Part shown: piece after piece, positions 13,356 through 13,533 of the stretch
Position numbering within the stretch: position 1 is the stretch's first letter
Layout of the letters: the number at the start of each line of letters is the position of its first letter
Source: Candidatus Woesearchaeota archaeon
Lineage (GTDB): Archaea > Nanobdellota > Nanobdellia > Woesearchaeales > GW2011-AR9
DNA: 13,533 nt
Direction of reading: 5' to 3'
NCBI GenBank assembly: GCA_016188105.1
Contig: JACPIL010000071.1
Coordinates: 1-13,533, forward strand
The notes under the pieces: generated by a model
The model's database searches: none
What the model was told of the DNA's origin: nothing
The model's input: the letters and a program-made list of their open reading frames with translations, nothing else
Translations under genes and position numbers: made by a program

Positions 13356-13365
13356 TTTTTATTTT
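13356..13365 (+). terminator. Oligo-T terminator of tRNA-Leu
   Basis: TTTTTATTTT directly follows the discriminator base. Archaeal RNA polymerase terminates at such T-rich stretches. Confidence 0.55.
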
Positions 13366-13378
13366 CTCTTTGGGGGTT

Positions 13379-13401
13379 GATAAGGGCAGACTGCCCTTAT
13401 C
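13379..13401. repeat. Perfect 11-bp inverted repeat
   Basis: GATAAGGGCAG (13379-13389) and CTGCCCTTATC (13391-13401) are exact reverse complements separated by a single A. As RNA this could form a hairpin; as DNA it could be a protein-binding palindrome. It lies between the tRNA and a degenerate copy of its 3' end, and a T-rich run begins 12 nt later. Confidence 0.85.
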
Positions 13402-13425
13402 CTGTAGTCCGCATTTTTTATTTTT
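13400..13425 (+). repeat. Degenerate copy of the tRNA-Leu 3' end
   Basis: TCCTGTAGTCCGCA followed by TTTTTTATTTTT (13400-13425) aligns with TCCTGCCGTCCGCA followed by TTTTTATTTT (13342-13365), with two substitutions and one extra T. It corresponds to T60 to A73 plus the terminator, offset 58-59 bp from the functional tRNA end. No upstream half is present, so it is a fragment. Confidence 0.65.
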
Positions 13426-13526
13426 GAGGAGCGATGAGCTTTTACTCCTATCATTCTTTTCAAGAACAACAATATTTATGAAGCAGCCATTTACTTTCTT
13501 TCTGAAAAAAATACGGAGTTGAAAAT

Positions 13527-13533
13527 ATGAAAT
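13527..13533 (+). CDS. Start of the next gene (cut by window end)
   Basis: An ATG at 13527 preceded by GGAG (13515-13518, spacer 8 nt) and by a TATA-like AATATTTA near 13471 looks like the start of a plus-strand gene. Only ATG AAA T is in the window, so nothing can be said about the product. Confidence 0.45.

Noticed and set aside
13426..13465. Possible box C/D small RNA (GCGATGA as C box)
   Set aside because: The C box deviates from the consensus and no CTGA D box is placed to match, so the call is unsupported.
13479..13523. Short reading frame MKQPFTFFLKKIRS
   Set aside because: Only 14 codons with no ribosome binding site; it overlaps the leader of the likely gene starting at 13527.

Overview
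The window looks like chromosomal DNA of an AT-rich archaeon, most likely a DPANN lineage of the Woesearchaeota/Pacearchaeota type. The archaeal signature is clear: ribosomal protein L21e, RNA polymerase subunit Rpo4 (RpoF), a DUF655 protein, diphthine synthase, archaeal-type Elp3, an Nre-family DNA repair protein, TATA boxes about 25-30 nt upstream of start codons (many transcripts probably leaderless), and a tRNA with bulge-helix-bulge introns. The DPANN assignment is an inference from small genes, many unrecognised short proteins and base composition.

Layout. 1-381: 5' part of an unrecognised minus-strand gene that runs off the window. 474-1064: an acidic protein of unknown function on the plus strand. 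1081-4817: a compact minus-strand cluster transcribed elp3 > nitrilase-superfamily amidohydrolase > dphB > CYTH/CyaB-like protein. It combines tRNA wobble-uridine modification with diphthamide synthesis on EF2. 4858-5788: a two-gene minus-strand unit, P-loop NTPase followed by an unknown protein. 5899-6678: a divergent gene that I read as an unusual JAMM/MPN-type metalloprotease-like protein.

6770-8025: the conserved archaeal rpl21e-rpo4-DUF655 cluster. The L21e reading frame is broken: the conserved C-terminal part continues in another frame after an apparent short deletion. 8075-10485: small proteins of unknown function, including a 36-residue one, and a seven-helix membrane protein translationally coupled to a 91-residue protein. 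10596-11492: unknown 298-residue protein. 11503-12696: Nre-family repair protein without its usual zinc-finger N-terminus. 12791-13072: SemiSWEET/PQ-loop small transporter.

13129-13355: the most striking element, a tRNA-Leu(UAG) gene that folds to an 84-nt mature tRNA only if three introns (34, 18 and 91 nt, at positions 30/31, 37/38 and 59/60) are removed. Each has a recognisable bulge-helix-bulge splice motif. Just downstream lie a perfect 11-bp inverted repeat and a degenerate copy of the tRNA 3' end. The window closes with the first codons of another gene.

No stretch longer than 300 bases lacks a gene. I saw no CRISPR array, transposase, integrase or rRNA.
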